NCBI RefSeq assembly: GCF_040253635.1
Contig: NZ_JBEJGX010000003.1
Span: 5,853,501 to 5,917,500, forward strand
Length of the DNA stretch: 64,000 nt
DNA from: Streptomyces sp. Edi2
GTDB lineage: Bacteria; Actinomycetota; Actinomycetes; Streptomycetales; Streptomycetaceae
Direction of reading: 5' to 3'
The notes beneath the pieces are model-generated. The model was not told the origin of the DNA, searched no databases, and worked only from the letters and a program-made list of their open reading frames with translations. A program made the translations under genes and the position numbers. Below are positions 18,219 to 27,372 of the stretch, one piece after another (positions within the stretch are counted from its first letter, which is position 1; every line of letters begins with the position of its first letter).

Positions 18219-18350
18219 GTACTCTCCTTGTTGCGCAGAAAGTCCCTTTTGGGGCCTTTCCTTGAGGCTTGGACGGGTTACAGACTGCCACAGCAGGCAT
18301 TGATCAGGGAAATAGCTAGACTGGTTGATGTTGATCGGAGGTGGTTATCA
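18219..18350. promoter_or_regulatory. ahpC-oxyR divergent control region
   Basis: 132 bp separate the two starts. The centre (~18295-18345) is AT-richer and contains ATAGCTAGAC plus GATCA/TGATC elements, of the kind LysR-type regulators bind. In Streptomyces, OxyR controls both genes from such a region; the exact operator is inferred, not measured. Confidence 0.55.
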
Positions 18351-19310
18351 GTGGCTTCACCGGCGAGTCAGGGCGGCAGGCCCCGCCAGCCCAGCCTGGC
18401 CCAGCTGCGGGCGTTCGTGGCGGTGGCCGAGCATCTGCATTTCCGCGAGGCGGCGGCCGAGATCGGTATGAGCCAGCCCGCGCTGTCCGGGTCGGTCTCC
18501 GCACTGGAGGAGACCCTGGGAGTGCAGCTGCTGGAGCGTACGACGCGCAAGGTGCTGCTGTCGCCCGCGGGGGAGCGGGTGGCCGCGCGGGCCAGGGTGG
18601 TACTGGAGGCCGTCGGTGATCTGATGGAGGAGGCGGAGGCGGCCCGCGCGCCGTTCACGGGCGTGCTGCGGCTCGGCGTCATCCCGACCGTCGCCCCGTA
18701 TCTGCTGCCGGCCGTCCTGCGGCTGGTCCATGAGACCTACCCCGACCTGGACCTCCAGGTACACGAGGAGCAGACCGCCTCCCTCCTGGACGGCCTGTCC
18801 CACGGACGCCTCGACCTGCTCCTGCTGGCCGTGCCGCTCGGCGTCCCCCAGGTCACCGAACTCCCGCTCTTCGACGAGGACTTCGTCCTGGTCGCACCCA
18901 AGGACCACTGGCTCGGCGGCCGCGGCGACATCCCGCGCCAGGCCCTCCAGGAACTGGACCTGCTGCTGCTCGACGAGGGCCACTGCCTCAGGGACCAGGC
19001 CCTGGACATCTGCCGGGAGGCCGGCCGGGACGAGAACACCCCCGTGACGACCAGCGCGGCGGGCCTGTCCACCCTGGTGCAACTGGTGGCCGGCGGACTC
19101 GGCGTCACCCTGCTGCCCCGCACCGCCCTCCGCGTCGAGACCGGCCGCAACGACCAGCTCACCACCGGCTACTTCAGCGACCCGGCCCCCTCGCGGACGA
19201 TCGCCCTCGCCATGCGGGCAGGCGCCGCCCGCCAGGACGAGTTCGAGGAATTCGCAGCGGCGCTGCGGGCGGCGCTGCGGGGGCTGCCGGTGCGGATGGC
19301 CGGGGGGTGA
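18351..19310 (+). CDS. oxyR: peroxide sensor OxyR (LysR family)
   Basis: 319 residues: an N-terminal LysR winged helix (FVAVAEHLHFREAAAEIGMSQPALSGSVSALE) and a C-terminal effector domain with two cysteines nine residues apart (C212 and C221, in GHCLRDQALDIC). This is the redox-active pair spacing of OxyR. GTG start with GGAGG 8 nt upstream. It senses peroxide by disulfide formation and activates ahpCD. Confidence 0.95.
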   Translation: MASPASQGGRPRQPSLAQLRAFVAVAEHLHFREAAAEIGMSQPALSGSVSALEETLGVQLLERTTRKVLLSPAGERVAARARVVLEAVGDLMEEAEAARAPFTGVLRLGVIPTVAPYLLPAVLRLVHETYPDLDLQVHEEQTASLLDGLSHGRLDLLLLAVPLGVPQVTELPLFDEDFVLVAPKDHWLGGRGDIPRQALQELDLLLLDEGHCLRDQALDICREAGRDENTPVTTSAAGLSTLVQLVAGGLGVTLLPRTALRVETGRNDQLTTGYFSDPAPSRTIALAMRAGAARQDEFEEFAAALRAALRGLPVRMAGG

Positions 19311-19313
19311 GGG

Positions 19314-19691
19314 TCAGGGGCGGTGCGTGGCGCGGGGCCTGGCATCGTCGAGGGTCTGGGCCACGTCCAGGGAGACTTCGGCTCCGATCGAGTCGGGAAG
19401 AGTGACCTTTTCCCCGGCTACATGGATGCGGTGTACTCCGTAGCCGTCTCGCATGGGCTCGGTGAGGACGTGGAGACGTTCGTGCTTGCGGTCGACGATC
19501 ACATACACGGGGATCCTGGCGGCGCCGTAAGCGGTGACCTTCGTGCGCAGGTCGTTGGCGTAATTCCCGGAAGTGATCTCGAGGACCATGCGGAAGGCTG
19601 CCGGGTCGCAGCACTCGTACTGGATGACATGGTCTTCGAAGTCGGCGTCGACAACGGACAGGTCCGGAACGGCGAAATTCTCCGGGCACAC
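19314..19691 (-). pseudogene. N-terminally truncated Uma2 family gene
   Basis: Encodes ~125 residues matching only the C-terminal two thirds of a Uma2 (DUF820) protein: [41 protein letters not shown]. The complete homologue at 61388 has ~75-85 more residues before this point. The frame stays open upstream into the end of the ABC permease gene but loses family resemblance, so the 5' part was deleted. It is a remnant rather than a working PD-(D/E)XK-like protein. Confidence 0.7.
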
Positions 19692-19746
19692 CAGCGGCGG
19701 AGGGGCGCGCCGCGGCCCGGACGGGACGCACCGGACGGTGCCGCGC

Positions 19747-22245
19747 TCACTCCGTCCGCAGCCCGTCGGGCCGCATCATCCGCCACAGCGGCGGCAGACT
19801 CAGCAGCGTCACAAAGAAGATCATGCCGCCGCCCGCCGCGGCGATGCCCGCCACCACCGGCCAGTCGACCGTCACGGTGCTGTCGATCATCGTCAGCAGC
19901 AGCGTCCCCAGCGCCAGCCCGCAGCCCAGCGCCAGGCCCAGCCCGAGCAGCACGGGGAGGGCGGTCTGCCACAGCACCGACCAGCCCAGGGTGGCGCGGC
20001 GGGTGCCGTACGCATCGAGGGTGGACAGCAGCCGGCGGCGCTCGTGGAGCTGCTCGACGGTGGAGATGACCAGGCCCGAGCCGATCAGCAGCAGGGTGAC
20101 TACGGCACCGGCGAACAGGCCCTTGCGGACGCTGATGAACTGCGCGTCATGCGGATTGTCGACGGCGGAGGACTCGTTCATCGCCGGGTCGATGCGGGCC
20201 ACGGTGTTGCGGATGTACTCCACGGCGTCCGGGGTGCCGCGGTCGAAGTCGACCTTGTACTCCGCGGTGGGGTGGTCGAGCCGGCCGGTGTCGAGCGCGG
20301 ACGGGGTGGCCAGCAGGTCGTACGAGAAGTGGTCGGGGGCGCGTACGCGGTCCAGGAGCCGGACCTTGCGGGCGGCCGCCGGGACCGTCCAGGGGCGCGG
20401 AGGCAGCGGGCTTCCGTCGGTGTACGGGGGGTTGAGGTTGATCGTCGCCCCGGGCGCGAGAGCGGCGTCCCGGTCCGTGGCATCGGTGAGGAACACCTCG
20501 CCATCCCGGCAGGAGTCCAGGCGGGCCAGTTTGTGCAGCTCGGCGCAGCTGCCGACGGCGAGCGTCGAGAGCGGTGCGCCGGACACCGGACGCCGGCCCG
20601 TCGGCAGCCGGCCGATGTTCGCGTCGATCGTGCCGCGGACCGCCGTCACCCCGGGCGTGGCGCGCAGCGCGCCGAGCGCCCGCTGGGTCTGCGGCCAGCC
20701 CTCGGCGTCGGCCCACAGGGCGATCCGCGGAAGCTTGCCGGATTCCGCGTACGCCTGGGCGTAGCCGGCCTGCATACCGGTCATGAGCATATGGATCGCG
20801 ATGGCGCCGGCCACCGCGACGGTGATGCCGCTGACCGCGCGGGTGGCCGAGCCGCTGCTCAACTGCAGGCGGCGGACCGCGAGTTGCCAGGCGACGGGGC
20901 CGCCGTGCAGCCGGCCGACCACCGCGTCCACCAGCCAGGGCAGCAGGACGGTGACGCCGAGCAGCAGCAGGATCGAGCCGGTCGCGAGCCGGAAGGCGTT
21001 GAACGGGGTGTCGCGCCACGGCTGCGCCCGGGCCAGCGGCACCAGCAGCGCGATGCCCATGGCGGGCAGCGCCACCCGCCACCACAGCCGGCGGCGCAGC
21101 ACGCGGCGGTTGCGGACGATGCCCAGCGGCTCGACGGTGATGCCGCGCTGGGCGAACAGCGTCACCAGGACGGCCGCCGTCGGCACGAGCACGGCGATCA
21201 GCGCGGCGGCGAGCGGGCCGGGCGTCACGTCCGAGGGGAAGACGTTGACGCCCCACAGCGTGATCACCGAAGCGCACTGCCGGCCGGCCAGGAACAGCGC
21301 GCCGCCGCCTGCCAGCCCGAGCAGCGAACCGAGCAGCGCCTCACCGGAGGAGATCCTGCGGGTCGTGGGGACATCGGCGCCGACCAGCCGGAGCGCGGCC
21401 AGCCGGCGCTCGCGCCGCTCGTTGCCGAACCGGATGGACGTGCCGAGGAAGGCCAGCACCGGCATCATCAGCGTCACGCCCGTCATGACCACGAGAACCA
21501 CGGCGGGCGCCCGCATCGGTGGCGCGTCCCAGTTCTTGCCGAAGCGGTCGATGCGGTAGCCGTCGGGCGCGGCGAGCGTGGCGCTCTGCGCGACGTAGGT
21601 GAGTTCTTGCGGGCCGAGCAGGCCCTCGTCGCCGATCACGCCGGCCACGTCGTAGTGCAGCCGGTCGCGCAGCAGCGCCCCTTCGGGGGAGTCCAGCAGG
21701 TCCTTGAGCGCCGGGGAGACCAGCATCCGTCCGGGGCCGGGGAGACGGCCGATGCCGGGCGGCACGGGCGGATGCGCGCCGTCCGGCCGCACCAGGCGCC
21801 CGCGGACCGGCGCACCACGGAAAGTGGTGTCGGCCGCGGCGTAGAGCAGGGTGCGGTCGGAGCGCGGGGGATTGTGTACCTGGCCCAGGTTGTCGCGGGC
21901 CTTCTCCCGGCCGTGCCAGGCATCCATCAGGGGCGGTACGGACGAGCACAGCAGCAGGACGGCCACGCCCAGGCCGACGCCGAGTGCGGTCAGCGCCGTA
22001 CGGGCCCAGCCCTCGCGGCCGCCGCCGGCCGCGAACCGCATCCCCATCGCGAGGTCACGGGCCCAGGCCGCGGGGCCGGTGCGGGGGGCGGCGGACGGGC
22101 CCCGGGGGGCGGGCGGTTCGGGGGTGCGGTCGTCACCCCGGTCGTTGTTGCTGCCGCTGCCGCTGCCGCTGCCGCTGCCGCTGCCGCTGCCGCTGCCGCT
22201 GCCGCCGGCACCGCCAGTGCCGGTGGGCGAGCGCAGCAGGCTCAT
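19747..22245 (-). CDS. FtsX-like ABC transporter permease (unit 1)
   Basis: A large MacB/FtsX-type permease of 832 residues. Residues ~17-33 are a Gly-Ser tract, then a first membrane helix (ALTALGVGLGVAVLLL), a large extracytoplasmic domain, and two FtsX blocks (VLLVVMTGVTLMMPVL..., LLLIGSGLVISTVEQLHERRRLL...), about ten membrane segments in all. The ATG overlaps the ATPase stop (ATGA). It is a clear paralogue of the permease at 23651. Such exporters often confer peptide-antibiotic resistance; substrate unknown. Confidence 0.9.
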   Translation of the reverse strand: MSLLRSPTGTGGAGGSGSGSGSGSGSGSGSGSNNDRGDDRTPEPPAPRGPSAAPRTGPAAWARDLAMGMRFAAGGGREGWARTALTALGVGLGVAVLLLCSSVPPLMDAWHGREKARDNLGQVHNPPRSDRTLLYAAADTTFRGAPVRGRLVRPDGAHPPVPPGIGRLPGPGRMLVSPALKDLLDSPEGALLRDRLHYDVAGVIGDEGLLGPQELTYVAQSATLAAPDGYRIDRFGKNWDAPPMRAPAVVLVVMTGVTLMMPVLAFLGTSIRFGNERRERRLAALRLVGADVPTTRRISSGEALLGSLLGLAGGGALFLAGRQCASVITLWGVNVFPSDVTPGPLAAALIAVLVPTAAVLVTLFAQRGITVEPLGIVRNRRVLRRRLWWRVALPAMGIALLVPLARAQPWRDTPFNAFRLATGSILLLLGVTVLLPWLVDAVVGRLHGGPVAWQLAVRRLQLSSGSATRAVSGITVAVAGAIAIHMLMTGMQAGYAQAYAESGKLPRIALWADAEGWPQTQRALGALRATPGVTAVRGTIDANIGRLPTGRRPVSGAPLSTLAVGSCAELHKLARLDSCRDGEVFLTDATDRDAALAPGATINLNPPYTDGSPLPPRPWTVPAAARKVRLLDRVRAPDHFSYDLLATPSALDTGRLDHPTAEYKVDFDRGTPDAVEYIRNTVARIDPAMNESSAVDNPHDAQFISVRKGLFAGAVVTLLLIGSGLVISTVEQLHERRRLLSTLDAYGTRRATLGWSVLWQTALPVLLGLGLALGCGLALGTLLLTMIDSTVTVDWPVVAGIAAAGGGMIFFVTLLSLPPLWRMMRPDGLRTE
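22151..22204. repeat. nine tandem CTGCCG units
   Basis: Nine hexamers in the 5' part of the permease gene encode an alternating Gly-Ser run on the minus strand. A six-base unit keeps frame, so copy number can vary without breaking the gene. Confidence 0.95.
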
Positions 22246-22958
22246 AGCAAGCCCGCCAGCATGTCCTTCACTTTGCCGTCCCGGACCACGATCTCCCGGT
22301 CGGAGTAGGCGGCGACCCGGGCCTCGTGGGTGACCAGGACGACCGCGGCGTTGGTCTCCCGGGCGGCGTTGGTCAGCAGGGTCAGGACGCGTTCGCCGTT
22401 GAGCGAGTCCAGGGCGCCGGTGGGCTCGTCCGCGAAGATCACCCGCGGGCGGGTGGCGAGGGCGCGGGCGACCGCGATCCGCTGGCCCTGGCCGCCGGAT
22501 ATCTCGCCGGGCCGCCGCCCGTGCACCTTCTCGACCTCCAGCCGCTCCAGCCACTCGCGCGCCTGCCGTTCGGCCTCCTTGCGCTTGGTGCCGTTCAGTC
22601 GCAGGGGCAGCGCGACATTCTCCAGCGCGGTCAACTCCGGTACCAGCTGGCCGAATTGGAAGACGAAACCGAAGTCGGTACGGCGCAGGGCGCTGCGCTG
22701 GGCGTCGCTCAGCGCGTTCAGGGTGTGCGGGCCGTAGCGGACGGTGCCGGAGTCCGGGCTGATGATCCCGGCGAGGCAGTGCAGCAGGGTCGATTTGCCG
22801 GAGCCCGAGGGGCCCATGACGGCGACGACCTCACCCGGGTGGATGGAGAACTCCGCGCCGTCCAGCGCCGGTGTCGCCCCGTAGGCCTTGTACAGCCCCT
22901 CCGCCGCGAGTTGGGGGCACCGCCCGGCGGAGCTGGGGGAGGATCCCTCCGGCGTCAT
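22242..22958 (-). CDS. ABC transporter ATPase (MacB-type, unit 1)
   Basis: A 238-residue nucleotide-binding subunit: Walker A GPSGSGKST, Q-loop in FVFQFGQLVPELT, signature SGGQGQR, Walker B VIFADEPTGALD, H-loop VLVTHE. It pairs with the permease at 19747. Its start overlaps the padR stop (ATGA), making a padR-ATPase-permease operon. Confidence 0.95.
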   Translation of the reverse strand: MTPEGSSPSSAGRCPQLAAEGLYKAYGATPALDGAEFSIHPGEVVAVMGPSGSGKSTLLHCLAGIISPDSGTVRYGPHTLNALSDAQRSALRRTDFGFVFQFGQLVPELTALENVALPLRLNGTKRKEAERQAREWLERLEVEKVHGRRPGEISGGQGQRIAVARALATRPRVIFADEPTGALDSLNGERVLTLLTNAARETNAAVVLVTHEARVAAYSDREIVVRDGKVKDMLAGLL

Positions 22959-23479
22959 GCACGGACCGCTTCCGCCAGCTTGTCGAGCCGGGCGGCGGTG
23001 AGCTCCAGCCAGCGCAGATCGGCTTCGAGATGGAACAGCGCGTGGTCGCAGATCAGCTGGTCGGCGAGGTCGCCGGTGCGCTTGCGCTCGGTCAGTCCGC
23101 GCATCAGCCGCAGATGCTCGGCGCGCTGGGAGTCCAGCAGTTCGGCGGCGTTGCGGCCGGTCATCAGGGCCAGGACGACCTTGGTGTAGAGCGTCGACTG
23201 GAGGTACGGCTCGGGCTTCTCCGGGCGGGTCAGCCACTGGGCGACATCGGTGACCCCGGCGTCCGTGATCGCGTACCGCTTGCGCTCCGGGCCTGCCCCG
23301 GCCTCCACGGCGTCCACCTCGACCAGGCCGTTCTTCAGCAGCCGGGACATCGTGGAGTAGACCTGCCCGTAGTGCAGCGGGCGGTCCTGGCCGAAGTGTT
23401 CGTCGAAGGCCCGCTTGAGGTCGTAGCCATGGCGGGGGCCGGACTCCAGGAGGCCCAGCAGCGTATGACCGATTGACAT
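22955..23479 (-). CDS. PadR family transcriptional regulator
   Basis: 174 residues: an N-terminal PadR winged helix (TLLGLLESGPRHGYDLKRAFDEHFG, VYSTMSRLLKNGLVE) and a C-terminal dimerisation helix region with Trp/Leu repeats (HLRLMRGLTERKRTGDL). It is the first gene of ABC unit 1. The palindrome TATAC-N7-GTATA sits 34 bp upstream of its ATG and again before unit 2, so it probably represses both transporters and itself. Confidence 0.92.
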   Translation of the reverse strand: MSIGHTLLGLLESGPRHGYDLKRAFDEHFGQDRPLHYGQVYSTMSRLLKNGLVEVDAVEAGAGPERKRYAITDAGVTDVAQWLTRPEKPEPYLQSTLYTKVVLALMTGRNAAELLDSQRAEHLRLMRGLTERKRTGDLADQLICDHALFHLEADLRWLELTAARLDKLAEAVRA

Positions 23480-23513
23480 GACGACCACCTTACTGGGGGC
23501 TCTGTCGCTGGTG

Positions 23514-23530
23514 TATACGCGGTTGGTATA
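23514..23530. promoter_or_regulatory. putative PadR operator, copy 1
   Basis: The inverted repeat TATAC-N7-GTATA lies inside the longer conserved block GTGTATACGC-N5-GTATAGC (23511-23532), just upstream of padR. Confidence 0.65.
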
Positions 23531-23650
23531 GCGGAGGGGAAGCCCGCTGGTACAGCGGACGGGAAGCCCGCGCCGCATCCCGCGCGGTCCCGGGATCCTG
23601 CGCGCGTGGCCCCGGGACCCTGCGCGCGGGCCCCGGGGCACAGGCGCTCC

Positions 23651-26050
23651 TCACTCCGTCCGCAGACCGTCCGGGCGCATCATGCGCCACAGGGGCGGCA
23701 GGCTGAGGAGGGTGACGACGGCGACCAGTCCGGCGGCGCCGCCGACCATCGGCCAGATCACCGACCAGTCGAAGGCGGTCTTGTGCGCCAGCCTCAGCAG
23801 CGCCAGGCCCAGTCCGGCACCGGCCGCGAGGGCGAGGGCGAGCCCCAGGGCGACCGGAACGGCGGTCTGCCAGAGCACCGACCAGCCGAGCGTGGCCCGG
23901 CGGGTGCCGAAGGCCACCAGGACCGACAGCATCCGGCGGCGCTCGCGCAGTTGCTCCAGCGTCGTCACCAGCATGCCGGCGGCGATCAGCGCGAGTGTCG
24001 CGGTGGAGGCCACGATCAGCCCGGTGCGCACGCTGGTGTACTGCTTGTCCCGCTCCAGGTTCTGCAGCGTCCGGACGGCCATCAGCGGGTCGATCCGCGC
24101 GGCGGTGTTGCGGACGTACTCGGCGGCATCGGGGACCGCCGGGTCGGTCCGTACCATCGCGCGGGCCGTCGGGTCGTCCAGCGCGGCGGTGTCCAGGGCG
24201 CCAGGGGTGGCGACGATGCCGAAGGCGGTCTGCCCCGAGGGGTCCTTGCGGGAGTCGACGATGCGGGCGGTCTCCGGGATGGTCCACATCCGTGGCGCGC
24301 CGTCCGGTTTCTCGGTCAGGGCGTCCCGGTTGAGGAGCACCCGGGCGCCGGGGCGGGCGGTCTTGAAGAGGTAGTCGGAGTCGACCGTGCCCGTGCCGTC
24401 CTTCACCACGAAGACGTCGCCGTCCTTGCAGGAACCGGTGTGCGCCAGCTCGGCGAGCGAGGCGCAGTCGCCGACCGTGAGCTGGGTGGTCGGGGCGAAG
24501 TCCTCGCCCTTGCGGACCGGTCCGGGGCGGGAGGCCGAGGCCTCCAGGGTGGCGATGACGCCGCGTACGCCCTTGGTGGCGCGGAACCGGGTGACCATCT
24601 CCCGGATCGTGCCGACATCGTGCGACGGCAGTGTCACGTCCTGCTGCGCCCGGTGCGGGTCCTGCCCGGTGACCTTCATGAAGTCGCCCTGGATCGCGGA
24701 GAAGAACAGCTGCAGCGCGATGGCGCCGGCGACCGCGACGGTGATGGCGCTGACCGCGCGGGCCGCCGGGCCACTGCTCAGCTGGAGCCGGCGGGTGGCC
24801 AGCTGCCAGGGCACCGGTCCACCGCGGAAGCGCCCCACCACCGCCTCGACGGCCCATGGCAAGAGCGCGGAGGCGCCCAGCAGCACGAGCGCCGCACCGC
24901 CCGCGATCAGATACGGATTGGCCGTGCCGGGGTCGGTGCCGACCCGCCCGTTGGCCAGCAGCAGGGCGATGCCCGCCACCGGGAGCGGCAGCCGCCACCA
25001 CACCCTGCGCCGCCGCCCGGCGCCGCTGCGCACCACGCCCAGCGGTTCGATGGCCACTCCGCGCAGCGCGACGAGGGTGACGCCCACCGCGCACAGCGGG
25101 ACGGCGACGGCCACCAGGGCCGCCGGTGCGGGGGAGGGCGTGAGGTCGCCGGGGAAGGCGTTGACGTCCCAGACGGTGACCGAGCCGATGCCCTGCCGCG
25201 CCGCCAGGAACATCAGCGTCCCCAGCAGCAGCCCGCAGACCGCACCGAACAGTGCCTCCCCGGCGGCCATCCGGCGCACCGTCCGGTTGTCCGCGCCGAT
25301 CAGGCGCAGCGCGGCCAGCCGCTGGTCGCGCCGCTCGCCGCCGAAGCGGACCGCGGTCGCGATGAAGAGGGCCACCGGCATCAGCAGCACCACACAGGCC
25401 ACCATGATCAGTACGAGCAGCGTCGAGGGCAGTTCCGACGGGAGCGGCAGGCTGCCGAAGCGGGCGATGCGGAAGGCGCCGTCCTCGTCGGCGAGGGTGT
25501 CGCTGACCGCGTAGTAGGCCAGCTCGCCGGGCCCGACCAGGCCCGCCTCGCCGATCGTGCCGACCGTCGTGAAGTGCAGCCGCTCGCGCAGCAGCGTGCC
25601 CTCCGATGAGGTGAGCAGCGTCTTCAGGGCGGGGGAGACCACCATCTCGCCGTGGCGCGGCAGCGTGCGCACGCCGGGTGGCGCCGGGGCCTGCGGCCCG
25701 TCGGGACGCAGCAGCGCGCCCCTGACCGGGGTGCCGCGGAAGGAGGTCGCGGCGTCGGCGTACAGCAGGGTCGCCGGGGAGCGCTCGACCGGCCGCTCCC
25801 CTCTGAAGGCGGTCCGGGCGTCGCCGCGCTGCTGCCGGGCGTCCAGGATGTGCGGGACCGACGCCGCGCCGAGCAGCAGCACCACCCCGAGCCCGACGCC
25901 GACGGCCGTCAGGAGCGTACGGATCCAGCCGTCGCGGCCGCCGCCGGCCGCGAAGCGGACGCCCATGGCGAGATCGCGCGCCCAGGAAGTCCGCCCGGGA
26001 GCCGGGCCGCTCCCGTGGCGTTGCGCCCGCTCCTCGTGCAGCACGTTCAT
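23651..26050 (-). CDS. FtsX-like ABC transporter permease (unit 2)
   Basis: A 799-residue MacB/FtsX-type permease with the same architecture as the unit-1 permease: WARDLAMGVRFAAGGGRDGW, then LTAVGVGLGVVLLLGAASVP, and an ending LLSLPPLWRMMRPDGLRTE that is identical. It lacks the Gly-Ser tract. The ATG overlaps the ATPase stop. The pair clearly arose by duplication of a whole ATPase-permease cassette. Confidence 0.92.
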   Translation of the reverse strand: MNVLHEERAQRHGSGPAPGRTSWARDLAMGVRFAAGGGRDGWIRTLLTAVGVGLGVVLLLGAASVPHILDARQQRGDARTAFRGERPVERSPATLLYADAATSFRGTPVRGALLRPDGPQAPAPPGVRTLPRHGEMVVSPALKTLLTSSEGTLLRERLHFTTVGTIGEAGLVGPGELAYYAVSDTLADEDGAFRIARFGSLPLPSELPSTLLVLIMVACVVLLMPVALFIATAVRFGGERRDQRLAALRLIGADNRTVRRMAAGEALFGAVCGLLLGTLMFLAARQGIGSVTVWDVNAFPGDLTPSPAPAALVAVAVPLCAVGVTLVALRGVAIEPLGVVRSGAGRRRRVWWRLPLPVAGIALLLANGRVGTDPGTANPYLIAGGAALVLLGASALLPWAVEAVVGRFRGGPVPWQLATRRLQLSSGPAARAVSAITVAVAGAIALQLFFSAIQGDFMKVTGQDPHRAQQDVTLPSHDVGTIREMVTRFRATKGVRGVIATLEASASRPGPVRKGEDFAPTTQLTVGDCASLAELAHTGSCKDGDVFVVKDGTGTVDSDYLFKTARPGARVLLNRDALTEKPDGAPRMWTIPETARIVDSRKDPSGQTAFGIVATPGALDTAALDDPTARAMVRTDPAVPDAAEYVRNTAARIDPLMAVRTLQNLERDKQYTSVRTGLIVASTATLALIAAGMLVTTLEQLRERRRMLSVLVAFGTRRATLGWSVLWQTAVPVALGLALALAAGAGLGLALLRLAHKTAFDWSVIWPMVGGAAGLVAVVTLLSLPPLWRMMRPDGLRTE

Positions 26051-26733
26051 ACCGCCCCCACCTCTTCCCGGGCCACGCCGTCGCGCACCACGACCTCGCG
26101 GTCGGAGTAGGCGGCGACCCGGGATTCGTGAGTGACCAGGACGACCGCGGCGCGGGTGTCACGGGCGGCGTCGGTGAGCAGCGACATCACGCGCTCGCCG
26201 TTGAGGGAGTCCAGGGCGCCGGTCGGCTCGTCGGCGAAGACGACCCGGGGCCGCCCGGCCAGCGCGCGGGCGACCGCGACCCGCTGGCCCTGGCCGCCGG
26301 AGACCTCGCCGGGGCGCCGGTCGGCGACGGTGTCCACCTCCAGGCGCTCCAGCCACTCGCGGGCCTGCCGCTCGGCGTCCGCGCGCCGGGCGCCGTTCAG
26401 CCGCAGCGGCAGCGCGACGTTCTCCAGGGCGGTCAACTCCGGTACGAGCTGGCCGAATTGGAAAACGAAGCCGAAGTCCGCGCGGCGCAGGGCGCTGCGT
26501 TCGGCGTCGCTCATCGCGGTCAGCTCGCGGTCGCCGTAGTGGACGGTGCCGGAGTCCGGAGGGGTGATGCCGGCCAGGCAGTGCAGCAGGGTCGACTTGC
26601 CGGAGCCCGACGGGCCCATGACGGCGACGACCTCGCCCGGGTGCAGGGAGAAGTCCGCACCGTCGAGGGCGGGGGTGGCGCCGTACGCCTTGTGCAGGGC
26701 GACGGCCTGGAGCAGGGAACCGGACGGGATCAT
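26047..26733 (-). CDS. ABC transporter ATPase (MacB-type, unit 2)
   Basis: 228 residues with complete Walker A (GPSGSGKST), signature (SGGQGQR) and Walker B (VVFADEPTGALD), and close to the unit-1 ATPase throughout. The ATG at 26733 is chosen for GGAGG 7 nt upstream and because it aligns with the start of the paralogue; in-frame starts at 26799 and 26790 lack a ribosome site. Its promoter region contains the second TATAC-N7-GTATA site. Confidence 0.93.
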   Translation of the reverse strand: MIPSGSLLQAVALHKAYGATPALDGADFSLHPGEVVAVMGPSGSGKSTLLHCLAGITPPDSGTVHYGDRELTAMSDAERSALRRADFGFVFQFGQLVPELTALENVALPLRLNGARRADAERQAREWLERLEVDTVADRRPGEVSGGQGQRVAVARALAGRPRVVFADEPTGALDSLNGERVMSLLTDAARDTRAAVVLVTHESRVAAYSDREVVVRDGVAREEVGAV

Positions 26734-26812
26734 CCGCAGGCCTCCGGGGGTGCGGGCAGGGGGCTTCGCCCTGGGGGAGGTAGGGGGCATGCCGCGCACT
26801 CTACATGAGGTG

Positions 26813-26829
26813 TATACGCATGATGTATA
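26813..26829. promoter_or_regulatory. putative PadR operator, copy 2
   Basis: Same GTGTATACGC-N5-GTATAGC block as copy 1, with different spacer bases but identical spacing, 80 bp upstream of the unit-2 ATPase start. Confidence 0.65.
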
Positions 26830-26969
26830 GCTGGGGATCGCCGGAGCGTGCCGCGCTTTCGGCGGCTTCCGCGCCGGTGACGGGGCGGGGTTGGAGCGGG
26901 GCGGGCGGGAGCGGGCGGAGGCGGGAGCGGGGAGAGCTGGGAGCAGGGAAGGCTGGGCGCGGGGAAGGC

Positions 26970-27299
26970 TCAGTCTCCGCCCGGCCCAGGACCCCGGGGC
27001 GGCCCGCCGGCCGCCGGCCCCCCGGGCGGCCCCTCTCCGGCCGGCGGTTCCTTGGGCGGCCGCCCCCGTCGCGGGATCGCCCCCGCGCCCCGGGGCAGCC
27101 GGCCCGCGTCGGACAGCGCCTTGCGCAGCAGGAACTCGATCTGCGCGTTGGCGCTGCGGAGTTCGTCGTCGGCCCAGCGCGCCAGGGCGTCATGGATCAA
27201 CGGGTCCAGCCGCAGCAGCACCTGCTTGCGCCGCTGCGGCCGTCGCGCGGGGGTCCGCCCGCCGTCGGCGCCGGACCCCTCCCGGGTTTCGTCACTCAT
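26970..27299 (-). CDS. ribbon-helix-helix-like small protein
   Basis: 109 residues. The core KQVLLRLDPLIHDALARWA followed by ELRSANAQIEFLLRKAL matches an Arc/MetJ-type ribbon-helix-helix DNA-binding domain. It has a basic N-terminus and a Pro/Gly-rich C-terminal tail. It lies 73 bp downstream of the SPFH gene on the same strand, so it is probably cotranscribed and may be its autoregulator. No toxin partner is evident. Confidence 0.75.
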   Translation of the reverse strand: MSDETREGSGADGGRTPARRPQRRKQVLLRLDPLIHDALARWADDELRSANAQIEFLLRKALSDAGRLPRGAGAIPRRGRPPKEPPAGEGPPGGPAAGGPPRGPGPGGD

Positions 27300-27372
27300 G
27301 CCGAAGCCTCGCTTCGCTCAGCCTCGCATTCGCTCGGCGCGCACCTTTCCATGGTTCGCTCGGCAAGCTCAC

